Positions 10,930-20,500 of a DNA stretch of 64,000 bases are shown here, in pieces. Origin of the DNA: Albidovulum sp. (GTDB lineage Bacteria > Pseudomonadota > Alphaproteobacteria > Rhodobacterales > Rhodobacteraceae); the NCBI GenBank assembly GCA_028823855.1, contig JAPPFL010000009.1, positions 1 through 64,000 on the forward strand, given 5' to 3'. Position 1 is the first letter of the stretch. Every line of letters begins with the position of its first letter. The notes beneath the pieces are model-generated. The model searched no databases. It was not told the DNA's origin and worked only from the letters and a program-made list of their open reading frames with translations. A program made the translations under genes and the position numbers.

Positions 10930-12379
10930 CCTTTTGGCGGGCTTGCCCACAACGTCGTTGCCCGAGATAGGCGGGAGCGGCATGCAGGAGTCGCCTTCAT
11001 CTGTGATGCTGGTCCGCGCCGTGAGAATGGTGCTGAATTCGGATTTCGGATCGAAGTATTCATCGTTTTCTCAGCGAAGTGTTCCTGTTCACTGACTGGG
11101 CAGCCCAATCTACGAACCTATGCAGTACCCGTAGAGGGTTTGCGGCCTTTTTTCGACGTTCCGTTTCTGGATTGAACCGGCGCAGTCCCGGTCGGCGCCT
11201 TCGATTCGAAAAATTTTCGGCAGGGTAGTAAAGCCTTGTATATACTGGCAAAAGATGCCGAGAGGCCTGCCACCCGAAGCACCAGGGATTGGCGGAAGAT
11301 CGTCGCCGATTTTGAGCAAGGCGGCGTTGCGGCGGTCGATTTCCGCGGGGACGAGGCCTCAGATGCTGTTGCGCTAGCGGCGGCGGCTGCCGCGTTCGTT
11401 CCGCTCGGCTCGGATCCAAATAATGCGCTTGCGCGGGACACGGAAAACGGTCTCGTCGACTTCCGCGCGCCGCATGGCCTTTGACAGCGCCATCGACTTC
11501 TTCCGCATGGATGCGCCTTCGCAGCCGCGCCTCCCAAGATCCGCCTCGACCTGCAAACCAATCTAAGGGCTAGTGTCATCCATCGCATCTTGGCAAGGTG
11601 GCGACGGATCCGCCATTGTGAATGAGTTCGATGCTGGAACCGCCCAGCTGGATGCCTTTGCCCCGATACTTGGAAATATGGGAGACGTCGCCGCCGAAGA
11701 ATCCAGAAATGTCCGAGGAATTCTCGTCGCAGGCGAATTCCGCGAAAGGGCGCACTCGGCCTTGCGCGGCTAGCTTTTCGATTGCGCAGGTTGCCCGTTG
11801 CAGGCGGGGTCTCACCGCTGGTCCGATTGAAACATTGTCGCCCAGTCGCAACCGGTTCCTTAATTGCTACGTAGTCTTCTCACGTTCTCGAACCAATCGC
11901 GAATGAAGAATAGGCGGCCTTCGTGAACGGAGCGCGCGCAGCCTCGTGCCGCAGAATTCGAGCGATTGCCAATTCGTCCAAATGTTTGTTCCAGAAGTCG
12001 CAATTGGCCCCGAGCGCTGATGTTCGATCAGGCAAGGAACACGAGATGAAGGCTGTCATGGCTTGGACCGAGCCCAATCACGCGAAGTTAAGCTGACGCA
12101 CGATTACAGTCAAAACAATCCGGCTGACGAGGTATTGTAGCTTTTTGCCCCCTAGATTCCGGTGCGAGGGCGCAAGGGTCGCCCCCGCGAGACGGGTCCG
12201 CGCCAGTTATCCGCCGCTCTCCGCGGTCCAGTGGCTTCGCGCCACCGCTAAAGGGAGGAGCCGCATGCCCTAGCGCGCACGCACGGAATCTGTGCGCGGG
12301 GAGCCGGGTATCCGGCATTCCTACCGCGATTGAGACCTAGATTGGTCGGGGATGGGCGGGAGCATGAACATGGCGAAGC
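10930..12379. other. Gene-poor stretch, possible unidentified remnants
   Basis: About 1.45 kb without an assignable gene. Minus-strand frames at 11576-11851 and 11110-11319 have protein-like glycine and hydrophobic patterns (for example SDISGFFGGDVSHISKY), which may be fragments of decayed genes, but I cannot name a family. The part at about 12140-12330 is distinctly G+C-rich with several short inverted repeats; no tRNA or known RNA consensus was recognised there. Confidence 0.45.
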
Positions 12380-13378
12380 CTACGCCCCCGTCTCGACGAC
12401 GACTTTTCCGTGGGTCGTGCGCGGGGCGGAGACATAGTCCCAAGCTTCGCGGTAGCCTTCCATAGGATAGGTCCGATCGATCCTAGGGGCGAAGAGCCCG
12501 CGCTTGAGCGCATCGTAGACAAAGGCCTTGCCCCGCGCCTGGGTTTCGAGATTCTCGACGTAGTTGAAGAGCGAGTAAGGGTGAAAGACCGCGTTGGCCT
12601 GAAACATGTCGACAATCGGCAAGGTCGGGAACTCGGCATCGAGCGTGCCGTAGAAGAAGATCCGCGCGTCTTTGGCGAGCGCCGGCGCGTATTTACCGAT
12701 CATGCCGGTGCCGACCGGATCAAAGGCCGCGTCGATTCCACGCCCGTCGGACGCGGATTTCAGAAATTCCGCCAGGTCGCACGTACCCGGAACAAAGACA
12801 TGGTCGGCTCCGACCGCCTCCAGAAAGCGTCTGTTGCGGGCGAACCTGGAAGTGGCGATCATCTTCGCGCCGAAATGACGGCCGATCTCCAATGCCGCGA
12901 TCCCGGCCGTTCCTGTCCCCGCCGTTACCAGGACGGTCTTTCCCGGCAAGACCCGCATGATTTCGACCAGTGGAAAGTACGCGGTCATATACATCATCCA
13001 AACTGCCGCGCTTTCAACCGCCGAGAGCCCCTCAGGCGCCGGCGTCACGTAGCGGTGGTCGATGATCAGTTGCTCGGTGCTCGCTCCGCGGCGGTCGTAA
13101 AAGTACGGCAAGGTGCACATGCGCGTCCCGAGTTCGATGCCCGTTACGTCCGGGCCGACCGCATCCACGACGCCGGCCGCCTCCATCCCGATGCACGCCG
13201 GGAACGCTGAAAAGCTGAACGAATACCGGTCGCGCATGAGGTCCATGTCGCCCCAGTTCAAGGCGAATGCCTCGACTCGGAGTCGTACTTCGCCCGACCC
13301 CGGCACTTCGTCTGGAACCTCTTCCAGCGACAAACCCCGGTAGCCCTGGTATCCGTGTATCACCCAAGCACGTGGCAT
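12380..13378 (-). CDS. Zinc-independent medium-chain alcohol dehydrogenase / quinone oxidoreductase
   Basis: A 332-residue medium-chain dehydrogenase/reductase. The GroES-like N-terminal half contains ALNWGDMDLMRDRY and the FPACIGMEAAGVVDAVG segment; the catalytic Cys and His that bind zinc in true alcohol dehydrogenases are absent from the expected places, so it probably reduces quinones or enones with NADPH. The Rossmann motif is TAGTGTAGIAALEIGRHFGA (about residue 152), followed by a long alpha/beta half ending HGKVVVETGA. The ATG is preceded by an excellent GGAGGAAA ribosome binding site. Immediately upstream on the same strand lies the dead XRE-cupin regulator gene. The gene is G+C-rich and intact. 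Confidence 0.9.
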   Translation of the reverse strand: MPRAWVIHGYQGYRGLSLEEVPDEVPGSGEVRLRVEAFALNWGDMDLMRDRYSFSFSAFPACIGMEAAGVVDAVGPDVTGIELGTRMCTLPYFYDRRGASTEQLIIDHRYVTPAPEGLSAVESAAVWMMYMTAYFPLVEIMRVLPGKTVLVTAGTGTAGIAALEIGRHFGAKMIATSRFARNRRFLEAVGADHVFVPGTCDLAEFLKSASDGRGIDAAFDPVGTGMIGKYAPALAKDARIFFYGTLDAEFPTLPIVDMFQANAVFHPYSLFNYVENLETQARGKAFVYDALKRGLFAPRIDRTYPMEGYREAWDYVSAPRTTHGKVVVETGA

Positions 13379-13494
13379 CTTTCAGTTTCCTCCCTCGTCT
13401 TTCAATGGTCATGTGAATCAGTTCCCGGCGCATTGCGCTGGCTTCGGCGGTCCCCGTTTTCGGGCGAACGGACAAGCGCTGCCCTGGCGTTCGG

Positions 13495-14050
13495 GATCCG
13501 TAGGCTCCATCGCCGTCCTCAATCCAGAGCAAGCGCACGTCCGCCTCGGACAAGGAAATGCAGGCATGCCGCATTGCATTGTCGAAATAGGCGCAGTCGC
13601 CGGCATGGAGCTGCACGTGGGCGTAGCCTTCGGCGTGCAACTCGATACCGCCACTCAGGACTTCGAGGACGTCCTCGCCGGTATGTGAAAAAATGGGCCC
13701 GAGGGATTCGATCGAGCTCGCCTTGATCTCTGCGACCAACGGGATCGCCCGCCCGTTGACCAACTCGTCGACCAGCGTCTGGGAGACATAGGAGCCGGTC
13801 TCGCGGCGTTGGCCGCGGCAACGAAGCGAGAGGGCCCCAGGCTTTCGCATGAACCGAGGGCCCTCTGGCCGTCGGAAGCCGCGACATGTCTACTAAAAAA
13901 CCTAGGACGCCGCGAAACAGGGTCTGGAACGTTGGCGAGAGCGGGCCGCTCTCGAATTTCGATTGCGCCGAATGAGAAAGCCCGCCTTTCTCGGCGAGCT
14001 CGGTTCGGGCCGTGCCAAACTCGATCCGGAATTGCTTGAAACGGCCGCCG
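13495..14050 (-). pseudogene. XRE-cupin transcriptional regulator, frameshifted remnant
   Basis: Two overlapping minus-strand frames together spell one regulator. The upstream part (about 13825-14050) carries an XRE helix-turn-helix, LAEKGGLSHSAQSKFESG followed by LSPTFQTL. The downstream part, in another frame from about 13850 to 13495, carries a double-stranded beta-helix (cupin) sensor with GPIFSHTGEDVLEVLSGGIE, LHAGDCAYFD and MRHACISLSE. The switch of frame falls at about 13820-13850, with RGQRRETGSYVSQTLVDEL continuing the family order. HTH residues are also degraded. In intact relatives such regulators control amino-acid or hydantoin catabolic genes. The dehydrogenase gene downstream is intact, so its former regulation may be lost. 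Confidence 0.75.
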
Positions 14051-14245
14051 CGCGTCGCCGCAGTTACCTGTTCTGGCATACCCGCACGCGCGCGGTTTTT
14101 GCGGATGAGCAACAGCGTTTCGCGAATGCCGATCGAATGGGAAGATTCTTCCATGGTCGGAAATTATTTGACAGGGTTGACAGAGGCAACAGGGTCCTTG
14201 CGGGCTTTCCGCATTGCGGGGACAAAGTTGCGGGGAAAATGGACG

Positions 14246-14320
14246 ATGCGCGTCGCTGCGGATGTCGGAACTGCATTCACCGGTTTAGGCGTGTTCGATG
14301 ATGCCGTGCTGGGTGCCGAG
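14246..14320 (+). pseudogene. Hydantoinase/oxoprolinase (HyuA-type) N-terminal fragment
   Basis: The plus strand reads MRVAADVGTAFTGLGVFDDA, a clear but damaged copy of the N-terminal ATP-binding motif of ATP-dependent hydantoinase/5-oxoprolinase A subunits (normally D-x-GGTFTD-x-V-x-DD). After about 25 codons the similarity stops and no remainder of the roughly 690-residue enzyme is present. A sequence resembling a ribosome binding site (GGGGAAAA) precedes it. It lies divergent from the XRE-cupin remnant, the usual arrangement of such a regulator and its target, so both appear to be traces of one lost catabolic locus. Confidence 0.55.
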
Positions 14321-15071
14321 CCCTCGGTCGGTGCTGCCTGTCCTATTCCGCCGCGGTGCCCGAATGCGGTGCCGCCCGCGGGCAGGGAGTGCCGCTGCTC
14401 GTCGCCGCAACTCCAACACGCCTACATGCCTGCAGAAACGCAAGTAGCTCGGAAGCCGCTCACCAAGATCGGCGAAAACTACTTAGCCTACGAGATCTTG
14501 AATGATGCGCTGGTCGCCTAGCCTGAATTTCCATTCGTAAGACCCTTGTAGCATTTAGCGCGGATCATCCGCAGAATTCCAGCTTCAGGGACCGGTTTTC
14601 CAGCCGCGGCAGTTCAGTCTCCTCGTCCGCGAAGCCGGCGTCGGCCAACGTTGGATTGAAGGTTCGTCCCCAGAAGCCGACTCGGACCGAGCGTTCGGCG
14701 ACGGAGCCGGCGCCGCTGTGGATAAAACTGTAGCAAACCGTGTATAAATTGTTCGGGAGTCGCTAAATATATTCAAAAACCGCTTGACTTGGAAATTGGA
14801 TTCTGTTCGCCGGCGATGCCGGTCGCGGTGCTGGAGACGGCGGCCTCTCCATCGCGAAGGCCTGCGCGAGGAACGGGATTTCGTTCCGGAGGTATCTCGG
14901 CGACAGCCTGAAGCTGGACGGTTCGAGTGCTTGCCCGCGGCCGCCGGACACGGCGCTGGCGCGACTGGCGCTCGAGACGGGACGCGCCGGAAGCAGCCCG
15001 ACGGTCGTCGAAGCTCGTCGGACCGGGCGGCAATCCCGACGCTATTGCCCCTATCGCCGCTCGGGCAAATA
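14321..15071. other. Gene-poor stretch with a protein-like remnant
   Basis: No intact gene. A minus-strand segment at about 14565-14699 reads RVGFWGRTFNPTLADAGFAD followed by a Glu/Leu-rich tail ending in a stop; it looks like the C-terminus of a real protein whose beginning is gone, but I cannot assign a family. The remainder shows only mirrored, Arg/Ser-rich frames. Confidence 0.45.
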
Positions 15072-16232
15072 CTAATTTTCCAAATCGACCCACGCCGAAC
15101 TCTTCCGCGAACTTTCCAGGCAGGCATAGATAAACCTCATGCCTTCGAGCCCGTCTTCGATCCCCGGCTGCAACAAATCGTCCGGTATAGATTCTCCCGC
15201 GTCGCAGGCGCGTATGGCCGCCGCCGCTTCGGTGTAGATCGTTGCGAATGCCTCGAAATATCCTTCCGGGTGACCCGCCGGAACCCTGATATATCTCGCT
15301 GCATCGGCGCCGGAGCCGTGCCCGCCTCGCGTAATCTGCACCCTTGGCTGGTCCAGTTCGGCCAACCACAGGTAGTTCGGATCTGCCTGTACCCATTCCA
15401 GGCCGGCCCTCTCGCCGTAGATGCGCACCCGGAGGCCGTTTTCGTGACCGGGCGCGACCTGCGATGCCCAAAGCATGCCTCGCGCGCCGTTTTCAAATTT
15501 CAGCATGGCATGAACGTTGTCGTCCAAAGGTCGGCCCGGCACAAATGAAGTCAATTCCGCCGAAATGCGATCGACCCCGAGGCCGGACACGAATCGCGCG
15601 AGATGAAATGCGTGGGTGCCAATATCCGCGACGCATCCGCCTGGCCCTGACCGCGCCGGGTCGGTGCGCCAATCCGCCTGCTTGTGGTCGGTGTTTTCCA
15701 AGGGCTTCGCCAACCAGTCCTGGGGGTATTCCACTTGAACAAGGCGGATTTCGCCCAGTTCGCCGGACAGGACTCGCGAGCGCGCCTCGCGCACCATCGG
15801 ATAGCCCGTATAGTTATGGGTCAGGACAAACACTTTGTCGGAAGCCTTGGCGATACTGTGCAGTTCCTCCGCTTCTTCAAGAGTTGCCGTTAGGGGCTTG
15901 TCGCAAATGACATGCACGCCGGCATTCAAAAATGCGATCGCGGGACCTGCGTGCACATGGTTCGGAGTGCAGATGACCACGGCCTCGATGCCGTCCGTCC
16001 GGCCGCTTTCCGCATTCGCCATTTCTTCGTATGTAGCGTAGCCGCGTTCCGGACTCAGTCCCAAATCCGCAGCGGATGCCTTGGCCCTTTCAGCTTCCGA
16101 AGACAATGCTCCCGCAACCAGTTCGAAGTTGCCGTCCATTTTGGCGGCAATTCTGTGAATGGAGCCGATCAAGGCGTTTCTACCTCCTCCGATCATGCCG
16201 TAGCGTATCGGTCTCGCAAAGGAACTAGTCAT
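15072..16232 (-). CDS. Gfo/Idh/MocA-family oxidoreductase
   Basis: A 386-residue NAD(P)-dependent dehydrogenase acting on a sugar, inositol or related polyol. The N-terminal Rossmann fold opens RYGMIGGGRNALIGSIHR (about residues 10-27). The family signature VHVICDKPLTATLEEAEEL holds the active-site Lys (about 112), in the position of the EKP motif, here DKP. The second half is the substrate domain, with GGCVADIGTHAFHLARF giving the Asp and His of the active site. Its start codon overlaps the end of the sugar-isomerase gene upstream by 8 bases, so the two were an operon. That partner is now a pseudogene while this gene remains open, which leaves its in vivo function doubtful. Confidence 0.92.
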   Translation of the reverse strand: MTSSFARPIRYGMIGGGRNALIGSIHRIAAKMDGNFELVAGALSSEAERAKASAADLGLSPERGYATYEEMANAESGRTDGIEAVVICTPNHVHAGPAIAFLNAGVHVICDKPLTATLEEAEELHSIAKASDKVFVLTHNYTGYPMVREARSRVLSGELGEIRLVQVEYPQDWLAKPLENTDHKQADWRTDPARSGPGGCVADIGTHAFHLARFVSGLGVDRISAELTSFVPGRPLDDNVHAMLKFENGARGMLWASQVAPGHENGLRVRIYGERAGLEWVQADPNYLWLAELDQPRVQITRGGHGSGADAARYIRVPAGHPEGYFEAFATIYTEAAAAIRACDAGESIPDDLLQPGIEDGLEGMRFIYACLESSRKSSAWVDLEN

Positions 16233-17090
16233 ATTTCCATCCCATCAAACTTCGAATTGCTTCAATATTCGGGCCTTCGCCCGCGAAATCGTCGAATGCC
16301 GCCTCTGTAACCTCGATGACGTGGTCGGCGATAGATGGGGCGCCTTCCGCAGCGTCCTGGTCCGGCGATTTCATGATGCATTCCCACTCTAGCGCAGCTC
16401 GGCTGTCGTAGCCGTACTGCCCGAGTTTCGAAAAGACTCCGACAAAATCCACATGGCCGTCGCCGAGGCTCCGAAATCGCGCGGCTCGGTGCATCCAAGG
16501 CCGGTAGCCGGAATGTACGCCCTGGCGTCCGTTGGGATTGAATTCGGCATGTTTGACGTGAAACGCGCTGATTCTTTCTTCGTAGATGTCGACGAACGCG
16601 AGATAGTCGAGCTGCTGCGGCGGGAAGTGCGACGGATCGTTGCTGATCATGCATCATTTGTGGCTCTCGAGCATATCCAGCATCATCTCGAATGTCGCGC
16701 CGTCGAACAGGTCCGCGCCGGGATGCAGCTCGTAGGCAACGTCGACGCCCTCCGTATCGCACGCGTCCGATACCGGCATCCATCGCTTCGAGAGTTCCGT
16801 GAATGCTTCGCCGATGAGACCCGGCGAGCGGGGCGGCCAGGGATGGAGATAGGGAAATGCGAGCGCGCCCGAAAACGCAACGATTGTATCCAATCCCGGC
16901 CGGCGGCTCGCCTTGGCATTTTACTTGACCTGTCGGGCGGCCCATTCAGTGCGTTCCGCTCTCTTCCCTTTAGCCCGGTGGCGCAAAAAGAATCAAAAAG
17001 AGAATCGTATGCCGGATGAACCGCAACCGGCTGGCCCTGCGGACGCGTTGATAGCTCCGTGATTTCTACGCCTCCCGGCATGTTCCCTTT
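16225..17090 (-). pseudogene. Sugar phosphate isomerase/epimerase (xylose-isomerase-like TIM barrel), inactivated
   Basis: The protein can be followed almost whole on the minus strand: VEITELSTRPQGQPVAVHPA, then WAARQVK, FSGALAFPYLHPWPP, YELHPGADLFDGATFE, NDPSHFPPQQLDYLAFVDIY, AFHVKHAEFNPNGRQGV, FRSLGDGHVDF and ALEWECIMK. It is interrupted by TAA at 16921-16923, by TGA at 16654-16656 (after LESHK, where relatives have Arg, consistent with CGA to TGA) and by a frame change at about 16980-17000. The first roughly 70 residues of the family are missing or unrecognisable upstream of 17085. Metal-binding Glu, Asp and His positions are still present, so loss is recent. It was the upstream partner of the Gfo/Idh dehydrogenase, with which it overlaps by 8 bases. 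Confidence 0.88.
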
Positions 17091-17549
17091 ATCTCGCCGC
17101 GCTACGCTTGAGACACGGCGGCTTTCTCCAAGTCGAATAGCCTAGGATCGGATGTCGGGATTTGAGCGCCCTTGTTGCCCAGATCCGATGTCCATCCCGC
17201 TATTTTTCGCAAATTGCATTTCGAGGCGATGCTGCTCGCGAACTGCGCCGAAGAAATTCCGGGTCCCTTGATTGCGCCCATTCCCGCCCTCTCGACGTTG
17301 ATCCATTCGTTGAAGCATTGCCAGTTGGAACTGCCTTGGGCCTATATCATGGCTCTTCCGGCTGGCAAGCGCGATGCTTGTTCGATCGCACCCGCGTGCC
17401 CATAATATTAATAGTTTCCAAAGGGCTACCAAAGGCGCCGTAGCCACGCAATATTTTGAAAATTTTCGCTTGCGCTCTTCAATATAGGGTAGTAATTTCT
17501 TTCGGATTTTTGTTGTTCGCAATGGATTCAGTAGGGGCAGGGCTATCGA
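17091..17549. other. Intergenic region upstream of smc
   Basis: No supported gene. In many alphaproteobacteria a DsbA-like thioredoxin gene precedes smc, but no CxxC-containing frame of that kind is seen here. The A+T-rich segment at about 17440-17530 probably holds the smc promoter; a TTGAAA near 17457 followed by an AT-rich hexamer near 17480 is a possible but weak match. Confidence 0.45.
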
Positions 17550-20500
17550 TTGCGATTTGAAAGAATAAAAATAAACGGTTTCAAGGGATTCGCCGATCAC
17601 GTCGATTTGCCGATCGAGGACGGCCTAACCGGAATCGTAGGACCAAACGGGTGCGGCAAATCAAATCTCGTAGAGGCCTTTCGCTGGGTAATGGGCGAAA
17701 GCCGCCCCAGCGTGATACGCGGCGAGGGAATGGAGGACGTAATATTTTCGGGTTCCGGCTCTCGGCCCGTCCGCAGCTACGCCGAAGTTCGGCTGGAAAT
17801 CGAAAACTCCAACCCATCCGCGCGCGGAATGTTCAGGAAAGACTCCAAATTGGAGATCCTTCGCCGAATTACAAGGGACGGCGGTTCGACATTTCGGGCG
17901 AACGGTCGAGAACTGCGGCAGCGCGACGTGCAAATCCTTTTCGCGGATTCTTCGAGCGGCGCTCGTTCGCCAGCTCTCGTTCGGCAAGGCCAAATCAACG
18001 AAATCGTCAACGCGAAGCCAAAGGCAAGGACAGCGGTACTCGAGGAAGCAGCAGGAATTGCGGGACTTGGCTATCGGCGTCATGAAGCCGAGCTGAAACT
18101 GGAAGCTACCGGCGCGAACCTGCAGCGTGTCGAGGATGTACTTGAGCAATTGCGTGTGCAACTCGCCAGCTTATCGCGACAGGCGAAACAGGCGGCGCGA
18201 TACCGCAAGCTCGGGGCTCAGCTTCGCCGAGCCGAAGGGCTATTCTTGTACTTGCAGTGGAAGGACGCGGACCATTCCAGGCAATCTGCCGCCTTTAAAC
18301 TCCTGGAATTGACTCGGGAAACCGCTGAAAAGCTGAAAGAAGCGCGGGAAGCGCAGCGGGCCCGGGAGGAACGCGAGGCAGTCGTTCCGCCGTTGAGGGA
18401 AAAATCTGCCGAAGACGACGCATCGATTCAGAGGCTTCGCGTTGAGCTAAGGCTTTTGGAGGATCAGGAAAGCCGCGCTCTCCAATTGATTGAATCACTC
18501 AATTCGAGAATTCGCCAGCTGGGTATGGATATCGAACGCGAAACCGGACTCCAGCGCGACGCCTCCGCGATGACGTTCAAGCTGGAAAAGCAACTACGCG
18601 AATTGTCCGAGCTCGAAGACTGTAGCGGCGCGCGCCTCGAAATGGTCCGGGCCGAATCCGAAGCCGCCGCGCTTGCCGTGGAGCAGCAGGAAGCGGAACT
18701 CGACAGGCGCAACAGGCGCGCGGCCGAGCTCATCGGGCGATTCGACCTTGCCAAGCGCGTTCTCGAGAATTCGAAAACGGCTTTCGAGGAAGCAAAGCGA
18801 AAGGAAGCAAAGATCATCGCCGAAATCGAAGCGGCCGATCGGCGATTAATAGAGTTAAAGGCAGCCTTTGACAAGGCTGATACGGAACAGGCGAGTGCGG
18901 CGGTCGAAGCCGAAAAAGCCGTAAAGGCGTTGGCTGAGACAGAAACTAATCGAGCCGTGGCTCAGGAGCGGGAAGCGAATTCCCGCTCCTGGCTGTCTGA
19001 AGCTGAAGCCAAGCTGAAAGCCTGCCAAGGCGAGGCATTCGAACTTGAACGCATTCTGAGACGAAACGACGAATACAAAGATCCGATTGTCGATAAAGTT
19101 CGCGTTAAAGCGGGCGCCGAAGCCGCGATCAGCGCGGCGTTCGGCAACGACATTCTTTATCCGGAAGCTGTTGATGACGGAACTTCGGGGTGGCGGTCTC
19201 TTTCCGATTTCGAGAGGCCGCCGAAATTGCCCGGAAAAGCGATTCCGCTGTCCGAATTCGCGGATGTTCCAAGTGCTCTCCGGCGTTCCTTGAGCCAGGT
19301 CGGACTTGTAGAGCGAGAGGCGCTTCGCGACCTGCAGCCTGTGCTGGCGCCGGGTCAGTGTCTTGTTACGAGCGAAGGCGACCTATCACGGTGGGACGGG
19401 TTCGCGCTTGTCGCCGAAGACTCATCGCAGTCGGCCGCTCACAGGCTGAGGCATATGAACCGGCTTGACGAATTGCGCGTCAATCAGTCGGAAATCGAAT
19501 CCGAACGCGATAACGCGAGGCGCGAATTCCAAAAGCTTGCCGAAGAACTAGCGTCCGCTAACGAGGCCAACCTCAACGCTCGAGAAGCCAGGGTTGCGCG
19601 AGACGAAGAGCTGGCGGGCGCGGGTAAACGGCTGTCGGTCGCCGAGGCGCAACTGAATTCGGTTCGCGACAGATTGGTCCGCCTCGACGAGGCTCGCGCC
19701 GAGGTGCACGGCGAAACCGAGGCTGCCGATGCCGCTCGTGTCAAGGCCGAAATCGACCTTGCGGCCTGCAACGGTTTCGACGCGGCCAAAGAAGCCGTTG
19801 CCGACGCAAAAAAGGTAGTCGAAGCGGCGCGAAGCGACTTACTCGAGAAAAGCTACGCCTACGACGGGATGCGGCGCGAAGAAAAGGAAAGAAGGAAGCG
19901 CATCGCGGAACTCGAGACAGAACTGAAGAATTGGCGTTTACGAAAAGAATCGGCATCCGGCCGAGTAAAAGACTTGACCGAGCAAAAATCCGGCGCCGAA
20001 TCCGATTTGGCAAAGACAAGGAATGCTCCCGAGGAATTCGCGCGGAATCGAGCCCGACTCCGGGACATGATCGGGGAAAGCGAAATCCTCTGCAAGCAAT
20101 CGGCGAGCGCGCTTCACGATGCGGAGGAAGAACTGCGGCTCGCAACGGTCCGCGAACGCGATTCCGAACGAGCGAATTCGCAGGCGAGGGAAGCTAGGGC
20201 GAGAGCGGAAGCATTGGAGGAGGCCGCGAAGGAGAGAGCGGACCTTCTGCTAGCCAGAATAGCAGAAGAACGGCGTTCGGACCCGGAAAAGCTCGCAACC
20301 GAATTGGAACTGGACCCCGATAGCGCGCCTTCGCTCGAATCTCAGGAAGTCGAAGTGAACCGACTCAAGAGGCTTCGCGACGCACTCGGCTCGGTCAATC
20401 TTCGCGCCGAAGAGGATATGGCCGAAATAGGGGATGAGGTCCAGGTGCTCGAACGCGAGAAAGCCGACCTTGATGCCGCAATCGAAAAAATCCGTGCCGG

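Noticed and set aside
12088-12330. G+C-rich segment considered as a structured RNA gene (tmRNA or RNase P).
   Set aside because: No tRNA-like domain, tag sequence or RNase P consensus could be found; only short inverted repeats typical of G+C-rich DNA.
3688-17090. Reassigned stop codons as an explanation for the in-frame stops in otherwise good proteins.
   Set aside because: TAG, TAA and TGA all occur as interruptions, each at sites where relatives have different amino acids, and the intact genes end normally with these codons. Independent nonsense mutations explain this better.
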